Positions 7,859 through 14,971 of a stretch of 16,674 nucleotides of DNA are shown here, piece after piece; the first letter of the stretch is position 1; the number at the start of each line of letters is the position of its first letter. The stretch comes from DRQF01 sp964559135 (GTDB lineage: Bacteria > Planctomycetota > GCA-002687715 > DRQF01), in contig CAZLGG010000086.1 of NCBI GenBank assembly GCA_964559135.1, forward strand, positions 1-16,674, in the 5' to 3' direction. The notes beneath the pieces are model-generated. The model did no database searches. It saw only the letters and a program-made list of their open reading frames with translations, and had not been told where the DNA came from. A program made the translations under genes and the position numbers.

Positions 7859-7886
7859 TTGACAAGGCGATTTTTTTCATCATGAA
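7859..7886 (+). promoter_or_regulatory. Possible sigma70-type promoter
   Basis: A perfect TTGACA (7859-7864) is followed after 16 bases by CATGAA (7881-7886), a weak -10 matching 3 of 6. An unusual run of seven T lies between. It sits in low-GC leader DNA, about 100 bases before the short ORF and about 210 before the 789-residue gene. The -35 match is striking but the -10 is poor. Confidence 0.3.
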
Positions 7887-7984
7887 GGAGAAGTCGGTAG
7901 CAACGGAAGCGACGACTTTGGATGCCGTGGAGAGATCGGTGGATTCACGGCAACCTTCTCTTCTCACCGACGGGAGTAAGAATC

Positions 7985-8080
7985 GTGAAGGTTGCAATTC
8001 TCAGTCTCTTCGTTTCTCTGGCAGTTGCAGCGGATGTGGCCGGGCAGCAGAACGGCGGATGTGGGTTCCGGAAAGTCTGA
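7985..8080 (+). CDS. Possible 31-residue secreted peptide / leader ORF
   Basis: A GTG start at 7985 has GGGAG (7972-7976) 8 bases upstream, the best ribosome binding site in this leader. The peptide begins MKVAILSLFVSLAVAA, a textbook short signal peptide (positive n-region, hydrophobic core, AVA-type cleavage). It continues with about 15 residues rich in Gly, Gln and one Cys, and stops at 8080, 14 bases before the start of the large membrane-anchored protein. It could be a real small exported peptide, a translational-coupling leader, or the remnant of a truncated secreted protein. Codon third positions are only moderately GC-rich, so this remains tentative. Confidence 0.35.
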   Translation: MKVAILSLFVSLAVAADVAGQQNGGCGFRKV

Positions 8081-8094
8081 GACGTGGGCGACTG

Positions 8095-10464
8095 ATGCGA
8101 AACTCCTTTGTGGCGGCGTTGGGGATCCTCGGTTTCGTTGTCTTGGGTTGGCTGGTCATCCGTGCCGCGCGTTCGGCGCCCACCGTATCCGGCCTTCCGC
8201 GCGAGACGACCAGCGCCGAAACTCCGGAGGGCCATGAGGAGACCGGCGTCAGGCGGCGACCGACCGACCCAACTGACGCCCAGACGAGGCTGCCCGAAGG
8301 AGGCGCGACGAGGGTGGCGATCGGCACGGTCGTCGATGAGTTCGACAGGCCGGTTCCCCTTGTTCGAGTCTCGACGGGCATGGAGGCTGTATGGACGGGC
8401 GCGGAGGGACGGTTCCGTTTGCCGACCGCACATGACACCGTTTCGTTCTCTCGTCGAGGGTTTGTTGCCAAAGAGGTGCGCCTGCCTCGGAAAGCTGGCG
8501 TCGGGCACGCCTTGGACTTGGGGCAGGTGAAGCTTCTCTTTGCCGCGCACCGTCGTTTTCGAATCGTGGATGATACGGGAATGCCCGTTCGCGGGCAGCG
8601 TGTCCTCCTGAGTGCCTTCGCCAGACCAAGGGACTCGGCTCCTGTCGGTGGTTGGATGTCATTCGGGGTGACCGACGATCAAGGATGGGCCTCTCGCTCG
8701 CTGCCCCCGAATGCCAATGCGGTGTACCTCGCGGTGCAGGAGTCATCGGCATCGTTCCGTTTCTCGAATCGTGTCGACGTTCTCCGGGACAGCCATGACA
8801 TCGAAGTCGTCGTTTCACGGAGCCTTCGACGCGTCCGATTCGAGGGTCAACCGGATCGTTCCTCGATGTTGAGTCTTCATGTCTCCCGGTATCGGTCCGC
8901 GGACGCTGTTTTGCCGACCATCGTCGTTGAACTCGATCCGCAGGATCCTCAAGTCCTCCTCACACAGGGAGCCTACCGGCTCGGTGTCTGGGCTGGCAAC
9001 GCTCTGATCGAGGACGTGACGATCTTCGTGGACGAAGACACAGTGATCGACCTTGGCTCAAAACACGTCACGGGAATCGTCGCCACGGCCGTGACGACGA
9101 GGGGCGATCCTATTCGTGAATTCTCCTGTGTCTTCGAAGGGATTCCACCCGATCGATTCGCGATGAGCGACGTCGCCGCACTGGTCGCGGGCATGGATTC
9201 GAGGCGTTTGCGGACACGAGCGGGCGTGATTCGCGCGGACGTCGTGGCCAAGGATGGGGCAAGGAGAGGAGTAATGTCCGGACTCGCGACGGCAAGGGGG
9301 TACGCGCCGGTGTCGGCGCCTGTTAACTCTCTTGCCGGAGCGGATCAGCGAAGCGTCGAATTCGTGATGAGGCCTGCCGAACGCGTTTTCGTGGACCCCG
9401 TTGGTCTCACCCACGGCGAGCTCCGACTTTACGCGACGGCTTCCCCCGCATTCTCGGGAACGGCTTCGATCCCCGTGTCTCGAGCGACGTTGAGCGAGGA
9501 GCCCCATGTGGTGCTGACGACGGTTGGCCCAGGTGGATACGAACTCCGATGGGTGTGGGGAGGACGTTCGATCGTTGCAGAGAACATCGTGGTGAAAGCC
9601 GGGGAGGATGTCCATGTGGACCTGAACATCTTGCGATCCACGATTCGCTTGACCGACATTCCCGATTTCCGCGAGGCTCCCTGTGCCTGGAAGATGTTGC
9701 CAGTCACGCCTCAAAGGCCATTCCATGTCGTGGATGAGAGCGCCGTCATCACGGGATTCCGCCGAGACGGAAGACTCATTTTCGACGACCTGTGTGCCGG
9801 TTCCTATCTCGTGATCGCAAAGTCTCTGCTGCCATTCGTCGATGCCGGCTTTCCCGACCCGCTCCTGCTTGTTGACGTCCAAGAGGGCGAAGACGTGGAA
9901 TTGCCCTGGATCGAACCAGACACGGTCACATTGAATGTTCGCATCCTCCACGAAAGGATGGTGACCGAAAAGGGGCTACTCCTTCTCGCCTCGCATCCTC
10001 CCCCAATGTTCGCCAGGAAGGAAGTCGTTCTCGGCGGCGCGAAGCTCGAGACGCGCTTCGAAGTCCTACGAGGCGAACCCGTCCGGCTCGAGGTCTACCG
10101 CACGGTTTCGAGAAGAAGTCGAGGGGGAGGCATCCTTCGATCCTACTCGCTCGCGGCGTCGAGAACCGTCGTGCCCGCGGCCGAGGTGGGAAGTGTCGAG
10201 GAAGCTCATATCGAACTGGAAAGCCCCGGTGAGGTCGCGTTCGAAGGAGAATCGAGTTCCTCCATCTTCGAACTCCGTTCCAAGGGACGTTCTCAATCGG
10301 GTGTCAGACCCTTGTCGCTCGTCGTGAAGCCGGGTGACCGTGTTGGTGGGCTGTCACCTGGGGACTATGAACTGGTCGGACCCTTGGAATCGTCGGCTTC
10401 GCATCCCCTTCGTCGCCGGGCCCTGCAGGTTTCCCCGGGAAGCGTTCAAACCTACCTCCTTTGA
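8095..10464 (+). CDS. Membrane-anchored protein with carboxypeptidase-regulatory-like beta-sandwich domains
   Basis: 789 residues, no enzyme recognised. One N-terminal hydrophobic helix (about residues 4-24, FVAALGILGFVVLGWLVI) acts as an anchor or uncleaved signal, followed by a Thr/Glu/Pro-rich linker. Residues 74-133 resemble a CarboxypepD_reg-like domain (GTVVDEFDRPVPLVRVS..., then a GRF segment). A second similar unit starts near residue 152 (RFRIVDDTGMPVRGQRV). Later there are recurring features of stacked beta-sandwiches: GPGGYELRW, CAGSYLVIA, SPGDYELVG, and AGEDVHVDL / EGEDVELPW strand ends. Such proteins are typically extracytoplasmic surface or scaffold proteins. ATG 8095 is chosen because codon composition turns gene-like there; ATG 8059 and ATG 7777 are in frame upstream but in non-coding-like DNA. 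No strong Shine-Dalgarno is visible. GC looks slightly lower than in neighbouring genes. It converges on the S41 protease gene. Confidence 0.75.
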   Translation: MRNSFVAALGILGFVVLGWLVIRAARSAPTVSGLPRETTSAETPEGHEETGVRRRPTDPTDAQTRLPEGGATRVAIGTVVDEFDRPVPLVRVSTGMEAVWTGAEGRFRLPTAHDTVSFSRRGFVAKEVRLPRKAGVGHALDLGQVKLLFAAHRRFRIVDDTGMPVRGQRVLLSAFARPRDSAPVGGWMSFGVTDDQGWASRSLPPNANAVYLAVQESSASFRFSNRVDVLRDSHDIEVVVSRSLRRVRFEGQPDRSSMLSLHVSRYRSADAVLPTIVVELDPQDPQVLLTQGAYRLGVWAGNALIEDVTIFVDEDTVIDLGSKHVTGIVATAVTTRGDPIREFSCVFEGIPPDRFAMSDVAALVAGMDSRRLRTRAGVIRADVVAKDGARRGVMSGLATARGYAPVSAPVNSLAGADQRSVEFVMRPAERVFVDPVGLTHGELRLYATASPAFSGTASIPVSRATLSEEPHVVLTTVGPGGYELRWVWGGRSIVAENIVVKAGEDVHVDLNILRSTIRLTDIPDFREAPCAWKMLPVTPQRPFHVVDESAVITGFRRDGRLIFDDLCAGSYLVIAKSLLPFVDAGFPDPLLLVDVQEGEDVELPWIEPDTVTLNVRILHERMVTEKGLLLLASHPPPMFARKEVVLGGAKLETRFEVLRGEPVRLEVYRTVSRRSRGGGILRSYSLAASRTVVPAAEVGSVEEAHIELESPGEVAFEGESSSSIFELRSKGRSQSGVRPLSLVVKPGDRVGGLSPGDYELVGPLESSASHPLRRRALQVSPGSVQTYLL

Positions 10465-10480
10465 CCCGTCCATGTTGAAC

Positions 10481-10506
10481 GACTTCGCCGATGATCCCGG
10501 CGAGTC
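10481..10506. terminator. Hairpin between convergent genes (possible bidirectional terminator)
   Basis: GACTTCGCCG (10481-10490) pairs with CGGCGAGTC (10498-10506), giving a 9-bp stem with one bulged T and a 7-base loop. It lies in the 58-base gap between the stop of the 789-residue gene and the stop of the S41 protease. No U-tract follows on either strand, so an intrinsic terminator is plausible by position rather than proven by sequence. Confidence 0.45.
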
Positions 10507-10522
10507 GCCATCCGTTGGTCAG

Positions 10523-13015
10523 TCAGCGCTTCTTCGCCGTGGCGTCGTCTTGTTCGGGTTCGGGCACGGAGTCTTTGAAGATGCCGTATTCGGGAATCGA
10601 GCTCAGTTCCACGCCGGCTTTTCGGAGGGCCTCGTAGATGGCGCGCTGCATCTGGGGATCGTCCTGGAAATCGTCGATCATCGGGCGCCCACTGTGGTCG
10701 GCCCACGCGCGGCGGACCCTCGTGCGAAGAAGGAACCGCACATCGTCCTTGGAAAGCGGCGTTTTGAGGGACTCGTAGAGGGCGTCGAATTCCGGATATA
10801 GCTTCCAGTCCAAATTGTCGGTGACGGTCAGTTTCTCGAACAGAGCCTTGTCGGGGATGATCGTCTTTTCGATGTACTCCTTCAGTTTGCGCGTCTCGAG
10901 GACTTTGGACATCTCCTCGACCTTCCAACCCGCAAGGCGGCGAGGCTTGATGAGCAGGTCCGGGAGAACGCCCCCCTTCTTGATGACCTTGCCCTGCTTG
11001 TCTCTCTCGGTGTGGATGCACTCACCCTTCGGAAGGTAGTAGCGAGCGATGGTGATCTTGATCTCAGGCGCCGGGTCATACCGTCCGTTCTCGTTCAGGT
11101 CGACGAACTCCTCGCCATCGTCCCAGCTTCCGTTGTGATTCGCGTCGACGAAGTCTTCACCATCGTCGTGCTTACCGTTGTCGTTGGCGTCGGTGTATTT
11201 CTCCGGCGGATCGTAACGGCCGTTTTTCGAGGCCTTGTCCGTGAAGGGCTCGCCGAAGTCGTACCGTCCGTTGCCGTTCTTGTCCTCGAAGGCCTCGCCC
11301 CGATTCCATCGGCCGTCCTTGCGGAGTTCATCCTGGAAGGGCTCGTCCTTCCGACTGCGTAATTTGAGGGTGCGCTGGACGGTGCCTTTGCCGAAAGTGC
11401 GCGTGCCGACGAGGGTGGCCCGGTCGTGGTCACGCATGGCGCCGCTCACGATTTCGCTGGCGCTCGCGGTCAGGCCGTTCACGAGAATGACCAGCGGCTC
11501 CTTGAAGTGCCTCTCGCCGGGCTCGGACCGTTCGTAGCGGCGCTCGATCCGCTTCCCCTCCCAGTAACAGATGACCTTTCGGCCCTCGAGGAATTTGCCC
11601 GCGATGGCCGCCGCGGCGGAAAGGTAGCCACCTCCGTTGTCCCGCAGGTCGAGGATGAGGGCTTTCATCCCATCACGCTCCAGTTGTTCCAGCGCCTGCT
11701 GGAGTTCGTCGGAGGTCTCGCCTCCGAAGGTGATGAGCCGGCAGTAGCCCACCTGTCCCGGCAGCATGCCGTAGACGACGGTGGGGATCTTGATCTGCCG
11801 CCGGACGATGTCGAAGGTGCGCGTCTTGGCCCAGCCCCTGCGATAGACTTCCACCTTGACGACGGACCCGACCGGGCCCTTCAGACGGCTCGTGATCTCT
11901 TCGGTCTCCTTGCCTCGCGCGTCCCAGCCGTCGACCGAGACCACCTTGTCGCCGGATTCGATGCCCACCTCCCAGGCGGGGCCTCCGAACATGGGCTGCG
12001 ACAGCATGAGCAGACCGTCTTCTTTGTCCATCTGGACGTAGGAACCGATGCCGGAGTAACTGGGGTTGAGGTCGTAATTCCAAGCCTCGAGTTCGTCGGC
12101 CGTGAAGAGTGAGGAGTGGGGGTCGAGCGCACGGAGCATCCCGCGGACCGCCTCTTCCTCCATGAAGGATTCCAGCTCCTTGGTCTTCCACCCCTGCACC
12201 TCCACTTCATTGTGAACCTGCTCGATGAGATCGAGGGCTTCTTTGATGAGAGGAAACCGTTCCGCGTCGCCCTTGGAACGGGGCGACGGATTCACTTCAC
12301 TCGTTTCTTTGCGCTGTGTCGAGAGAAGGACGAGGTACTTGTTCAGCATTCGAATCTTGAGATAGAGCTTGGCTTGACGGCCTGCTTCCGTGGGCTGCTC
12401 TTCCAGTTGCTGCAGGTAGGGGAGAGCTGTCTCGAAGTCGTCGATGTCGGCGAGAGCGAGTGCGGCCGCGAAGCGGGTGTCAGGGTCCGATGACGACAGG
12501 ATGGCTTTCAGGGCGTCCGACGCCTCTCGTCGGTATTGGGAGGAGAGTTTCCATGCGGCCCACAGGAGTTTGATCCGCACGTTCGGCGCCAGCACGCTGG
12601 ATCGCAGTTTCCAAAGATCCGCGGCGGCTTCGACGATGTCCCCTTCAACCAGCGCGTTGATCGCTTCGACGCTGACCTCGTGATTCTTGGATGTCTTGAC
12701 GAGGGCCAGGAGAGCCTGGATGGCGTCGTCCTCCTCACCCAGCATCAAAAGGGCGCGCGCGGACCCCAGTCGGGTGGATTCGTCCTCCGACGCGAGCCCG
12801 GCTCGAGCGGCGTCGAGCCCGTCTTCGTCAAGGGCGATCAGCTTCTGCGAGAGCGTCCAGACCTTGGCCATGGGGGCGCCTTGCATCTCTTTCACCAGGG
12901 TCGCAGCGTCGTCCTGGGCGATGAGAAAGTCCCCCGAGATGGTGAGGACGGCGGCTACGAGGAGAAATCCAGCGACTTGGCGCAGGGGCTGACTGCCAGG
13001 GATGCTCTGAATCAT
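10523..13015 (-). CDS. Secreted S41 (CtpA-like) protease with HEAT-like repeats, PDZ domain and EF-hand-like insert
   Basis: 830 residues. A Sec signal peptide ends near LIA33. Residues about 40-230 form HEAT-like helical repeats. The S41 N-terminal segment with LDPHSS (297-302) follows, then a PDZ domain (about 330-410, GPAWEVGIESGDKVVSVDG), then the protease core with LDLRDNGGGYLS. The Ser/Lys dyad is visible: Ser518 in TASASEI and Lys543 in TFGKGTVQ, spaced 25 apart as in D1P/CtpA. Between GTVQ and the strand ARYYLPKGE sits an insert with six EF-hand-loop-like repeats (562-651). After the core comes a roughly 130-residue helical tail ending in basic residues. The role is processing or degradation of exported proteins; the substrate is unknown. 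ATG 13015 is preceded by AAAGGAA (13020-13026 on the opposite strand); the frame continues to 13222 but without signal-peptide character. Confidence 0.93.
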   Translation of the reverse strand: MIQSIPGSQPLRQVAGFLLVAAVLTISGDFLIAQDDAATLVKEMQGAPMAKVWTLSQKLIALDEDGLDAARAGLASEDESTRLGSARALLMLGEEDDAIQALLALVKTSKNHEVSVEAINALVEGDIVEAAADLWKLRSSVLAPNVRIKLLWAAWKLSSQYRREASDALKAILSSSDPDTRFAAALALADIDDFETALPYLQQLEEQPTEAGRQAKLYLKIRMLNKYLVLLSTQRKETSEVNPSPRSKGDAERFPLIKEALDLIEQVHNEVEVQGWKTKELESFMEEEAVRGMLRALDPHSSLFTADELEAWNYDLNPSYSGIGSYVQMDKEDGLLMLSQPMFGGPAWEVGIESGDKVVSVDGWDARGKETEEITSRLKGPVGSVVKVEVYRRGWAKTRTFDIVRRQIKIPTVVYGMLPGQVGYCRLITFGGETSDELQQALEQLERDGMKALILDLRDNGGGYLSAAAAIAGKFLEGRKVICYWEGKRIERRYERSEPGERHFKEPLVILVNGLTASASEIVSGAMRDHDRATLVGTRTFGKGTVQRTLKLRSRKDEPFQDELRKDGRWNRGEAFEDKNGNGRYDFGEPFTDKASKNGRYDPPEKYTDANDNGKHDDGEDFVDANHNGSWDDGEEFVDLNENGRYDPAPEIKITIARYYLPKGECIHTERDKQGKVIKKGGVLPDLLIKPRRLAGWKVEEMSKVLETRKLKEYIEKTIIPDKALFEKLTVTDNLDWKLYPEFDALYESLKTPLSKDDVRFLLRTRVRRAWADHSGRPMIDDFQDDPQMQRAIYEALRKAGVELSSIPEYGIFKDSVPEPEQDDATAKKR
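11063..11332 (-). repeat. Six tandem EF-hand-loop-like repeats inside the S41 protease
   Basis: Protein residues 562-651 repeat every 15-16 residues with the pattern D-x-N-x-N-G-x-(Y/W/H)-D-x-G-E-x-(F/Y). Examples are DKNGNGRYDFGE (578-589), DANDNGKHDDGE, DANHNGSWDDGE and DLNENGRYDPAPE (639-651). Repeats 1 (DELRKDGRWNRGE) and 3 (DKASKNGRYDPPE) are degenerate. Asp1, Asn3, Asn5, Gly6, Asp9 and Glu12 match a calcium-binding EF-hand loop, without flanking helices. Calcium binding is inferred. Confidence 0.85.
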
Positions 13016-13239
13016 CGTGTTCCTTTCCGAGACCACATCGAGACCCCCTCCCGCGGAAAAGGGACCCGGCGGGAGTGAATTCGCCGCCTCCCGTTCTTTC
13101 GGCTGGGGGCGGTCGTCCAGAATAGGACACGATCGAGTTTTCCCCCAACGCCAAGAATAACGCGGGGCGGATAAGATTCGTTCCGCTTGGTTCGGATCGC
13201 CCTGCCTGCCACAATCGCCCAAGGGAGCGACGACGCAGC
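13016..13239. promoter_or_regulatory. Divergent promoter region between S41 protease and radical SAM genes
   Basis: 224 bases between two divergent starts. On the - strand, TTGGGG (13148-13143) and TATTCT (13124-13119) are spaced 18 bases and could drive the protease gene; AAAGGAA at 13026-13020 is its ribosome site. On the + strand, AAGGGAG (13221-13227) lies 12 bases before ATG 13240. A GATAAGAT stretch near 13170 could be a -10 for the radical SAM operon, but no matching -35 was found. No ORF is supported here. Confidence 0.4.
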
Positions 13240-14499
13240 ATGCTGAATCCGGGCGAACTTCAGATCGAGCTCTTCTGCCGGGGGCTGAGGATTCACGAAT
13301 CCTGTGAACTCGAGCAGGATGCGCGCCATGTCGCCCGGACCCGAGCGGGGCTCGGCTCCGGCCTGGAGATGGTCATTCCCGGCGATTTGAAGGACCTTTG
13401 GCTCAACGTGCCGGTCGAGGAAGATTTCGTCGAGACCACGCCGTTTCTCCTCTCGAAACTTGACGGCGCTTATCGGGTGGAGGATGAGAGGGAGTGCGCG
13501 CACTACCCGGTCATCATCCCCCCCGAGCCCGATTGGTACGACCGAAAGACCTCCCGCGGCGTTCCCATGCATCGGGTGGGCGTGCTGCAGGGAACCTACC
13601 TGGGCATCTACGTCTCGAATTCCTGCATGTACTGGTACGGCAAGGAACCGAAAAACTGCCGTTTCTGCACCACCGGCGCGAATGTCGGTGTCAACGAGGT
13701 GGCGGAGAAGGACCTGGACGACGTGGTCGAGGTGGCGAGGGCGGCCAAGGAGGAGTCGGGCGTCACCTTCGTCCATTTCAACACCGGCTATCAGAACGGT
13801 CGCGGTCTCGAGCAGATCGCGCCCTACGTGAAAGCCGTCAAGGAGCGGGTCGGGTTGCTCACGGGCATCCAGTGCGTCCCGGTCCTGGCGGCGGAGCACT
13901 GGAAGTACGACGTGCTGATGGATCTGGGCGCCGACCATTTCTCCTTCTGCTACGAATTCCACAACCCGGAGTGGTTCGCCAAGCTCTTGCCCGGCAAGGA
14001 GGCCACGGTGGGGCAGCAGGCGTTCTTCGATTCCCTCGAGTACTGCCAGGGGAAACTCCCCAAGGGGGCGTGCTCGGGAGAGATCATCGCGGGCGTGGAG
14101 CCCCTCGAGGATACCTTGCGGGCGATCGACTACATCACTTCGGTGGGGGCTTTTCCGACCGTCTGCATCTTTCGGCCGGTGATCGGGTCGGACATGGAGG
14201 ACTACCCGTCTCCCGATCCGGACGCCATGAGGGACGTCATGCGCGCCATGCACCGGTCTTGCCGCAAAGCAGGAATCCCCATGGGCGTGGCTCCCAACAT
14301 CGAGGTGTCGCTCATCGTCAACCCGGATGACGCCCAGTATCTCGTCCCCAGGGATTGGGCCTTCCGCGTCCACGCCCTGAAGCAGCGATTGATGCGAACC
14401 TTGGCGGCGGGGCGCTTTCGGCGGGAACTTCGACCTCACCCCGTGTCGGGCGACCTCGGCCGGCTCGTGACCAGGGATACGGAGACGGCGATACGATGA
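13240..14499 (+). CDS. Radical SAM protein with CX10CX2C cluster motif
   Basis: 419 residues, cytoplasmic, no signal. About 115 N-terminal residues (with ARHVARTRAGLGSGLE and LWLNVPVEEDF) lead into VLQGTYLGIYVSNSC. The cluster cysteines are C129, C140 and C143 (CMYWYGKEPKNCRFC), a CX10CX2C spacing instead of canonical CX3CX2C. Downstream features fit a radical SAM TIM barrel: VTFVHFNTGYQNGRG after strand 2, LTGIQCVPVL, then GADHFSFCYEFHNPE and GEIIAGVEPLEDTLRAIDYI near the end. Radical SAM enzymes cleave S-adenosylmethionine with a 4Fe-4S cluster to make a 5'-deoxyadenosyl radical. The substrate is not identifiable. AAGGGAG lies 12 bases upstream of ATG 13240. It overlaps the next gene by ATGA, so the two are likely partners. 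Confidence 0.85.
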   Translation: MLNPGELQIELFCRGLRIHESCELEQDARHVARTRAGLGSGLEMVIPGDLKDLWLNVPVEEDFVETTPFLLSKLDGAYRVEDERECAHYPVIIPPEPDWYDRKTSRGVPMHRVGVLQGTYLGIYVSNSCMYWYGKEPKNCRFCTTGANVGVNEVAEKDLDDVVEVARAAKEESGVTFVHFNTGYQNGRGLEQIAPYVKAVKERVGLLTGIQCVPVLAAEHWKYDVLMDLGADHFSFCYEFHNPEWFAKLLPGKEATVGQQAFFDSLEYCQGKLPKGACSGEIIAGVEPLEDTLRAIDYITSVGAFPTVCIFRPVIGSDMEDYPSPDPDAMRDVMRAMHRSCRKAGIPMGVAPNIEVSLIVNPDDAQYLVPRDWAFRVHALKQRLMRTLAAGRFRRELRPHPVSGDLGRLVTRDTETAIR

Positions 14500-14912
14500 C
14501 CCGGCCGCCTCTGGAGGCGATGGCGTTCGAGGAGGGCGATCCCCGTCGCGCTCTGACCGAAGCCATTGTTCGGAGGCTTCACGGCGGCGCCGTCCCGCTC
14601 GACTGGGAGGACCGTTCGATCGGATTCGCCGTCCGTCGCGCGGCCGTCGATGGTCGTCCGGCAGGCCGTCCCCGTCTGTGGTTCCTCCCCGATGATCGGG
14701 GACGCATCTTCGCCGTGGCCTATAAGCCTTCGCGTTTGGCCTTCTCCCGCGACCGATTCGCCTACGGCGCCTTGTCGTTTCGTCCGGGGAACGAGGCGCG
14801 ATGTCGTGACGATCTCGACGCCCTTTTGCTCTGGCTCGATGCGGACTTCAAGCCGGCTCTCAGGCCGTCGGCCCTCCAGCGCACGATTCCGTTGACCCTG
14901 CCCCCGGACTGA
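14496..14912 (+). CDS. Hypothetical protein coupled to the radical SAM gene
   Basis: 138 residues, no recognised family. ATG 14496 overlaps the radical SAM stop (ATGA), with GGAGA about 10 bases upstream, a classic translational-coupling arrangement. The protein has an N-terminal helix (LTEAIVRRLHG), a beta-rich middle (IGFAVRRAAVDGRP, RLWFLPDDRGRIFAVAYK), and a helical segment (RCRDDLDALLLWLDADFKPAL). It ends in a Pro-rich tail. No signal peptide, membrane helix or cysteine motif (one Cys). Size and context suggest a soluble accessory protein or substrate-binding partner of the radical SAM enzyme. No core-peptide (RiPP) features were recognised. Confidence 0.75.
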   Translation: MTRPPLEAMAFEEGDPRRALTEAIVRRLHGGAVPLDWEDRSIGFAVRRAAVDGRPAGRPRLWFLPDDRGRIFAVAYKPSRLAFSRDRFAYGALSFRPGNEARCRDDLDALLLWLDADFKPALRPSALQRTIPLTLPPD

Positions 14913-14917
14913 GCCTC

Positions 14918-14940
14918 GACGAGAATCCAGAATCCTCGTC
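14918..14940 (+). terminator. Weak hairpin after the 138-residue gene
   Basis: GACGAG (14918-14923) and CTCGTC (14935-14940) form a 6-bp stem with an 11-base loop, in the 59-base gap before comM. There is no U-tract, so it may only attenuate transcription or be chance. Confidence 0.25.
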
Positions 14941-14971
14941 TCCTCCGGGGAACCGGTGGCGTCATGAAGGC

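Larger units (their letters stand above)
7642..8094. other. Intergenic region, mostly non-coding
   Basis: About 450 bases between the cytochrome stop and the chosen start of the 789-residue protein. One + frame is open from ATG 7777 into the downstream gene, but the stretch before 8095 has many AGA codons and A/T third positions, unlike its neighbours, so it is treated as leader. It contains a perfect 10-base palindrome GGGCATGCCC (7701-7710), a possible promoter near 7859-7886 and a short secreted-peptide ORF at 7985-8080. No terminator with a U-tract was seen after the cytochrome gene. Confidence 0.6.

Noticed and set aside
7777..8094. N-terminal extension of the 789-residue protein to ATG 7777
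   Set aside because: Codon third positions and AGA use differ from real genes here, and the extension would bury the N-terminal membrane helix.
13016..13222. N-terminal extension of the S41 protease to 13222
   Set aside because: The extension lacks signal-peptide character, whereas ATG 13015 has a ribosome site and a clean signal peptide directly after it.
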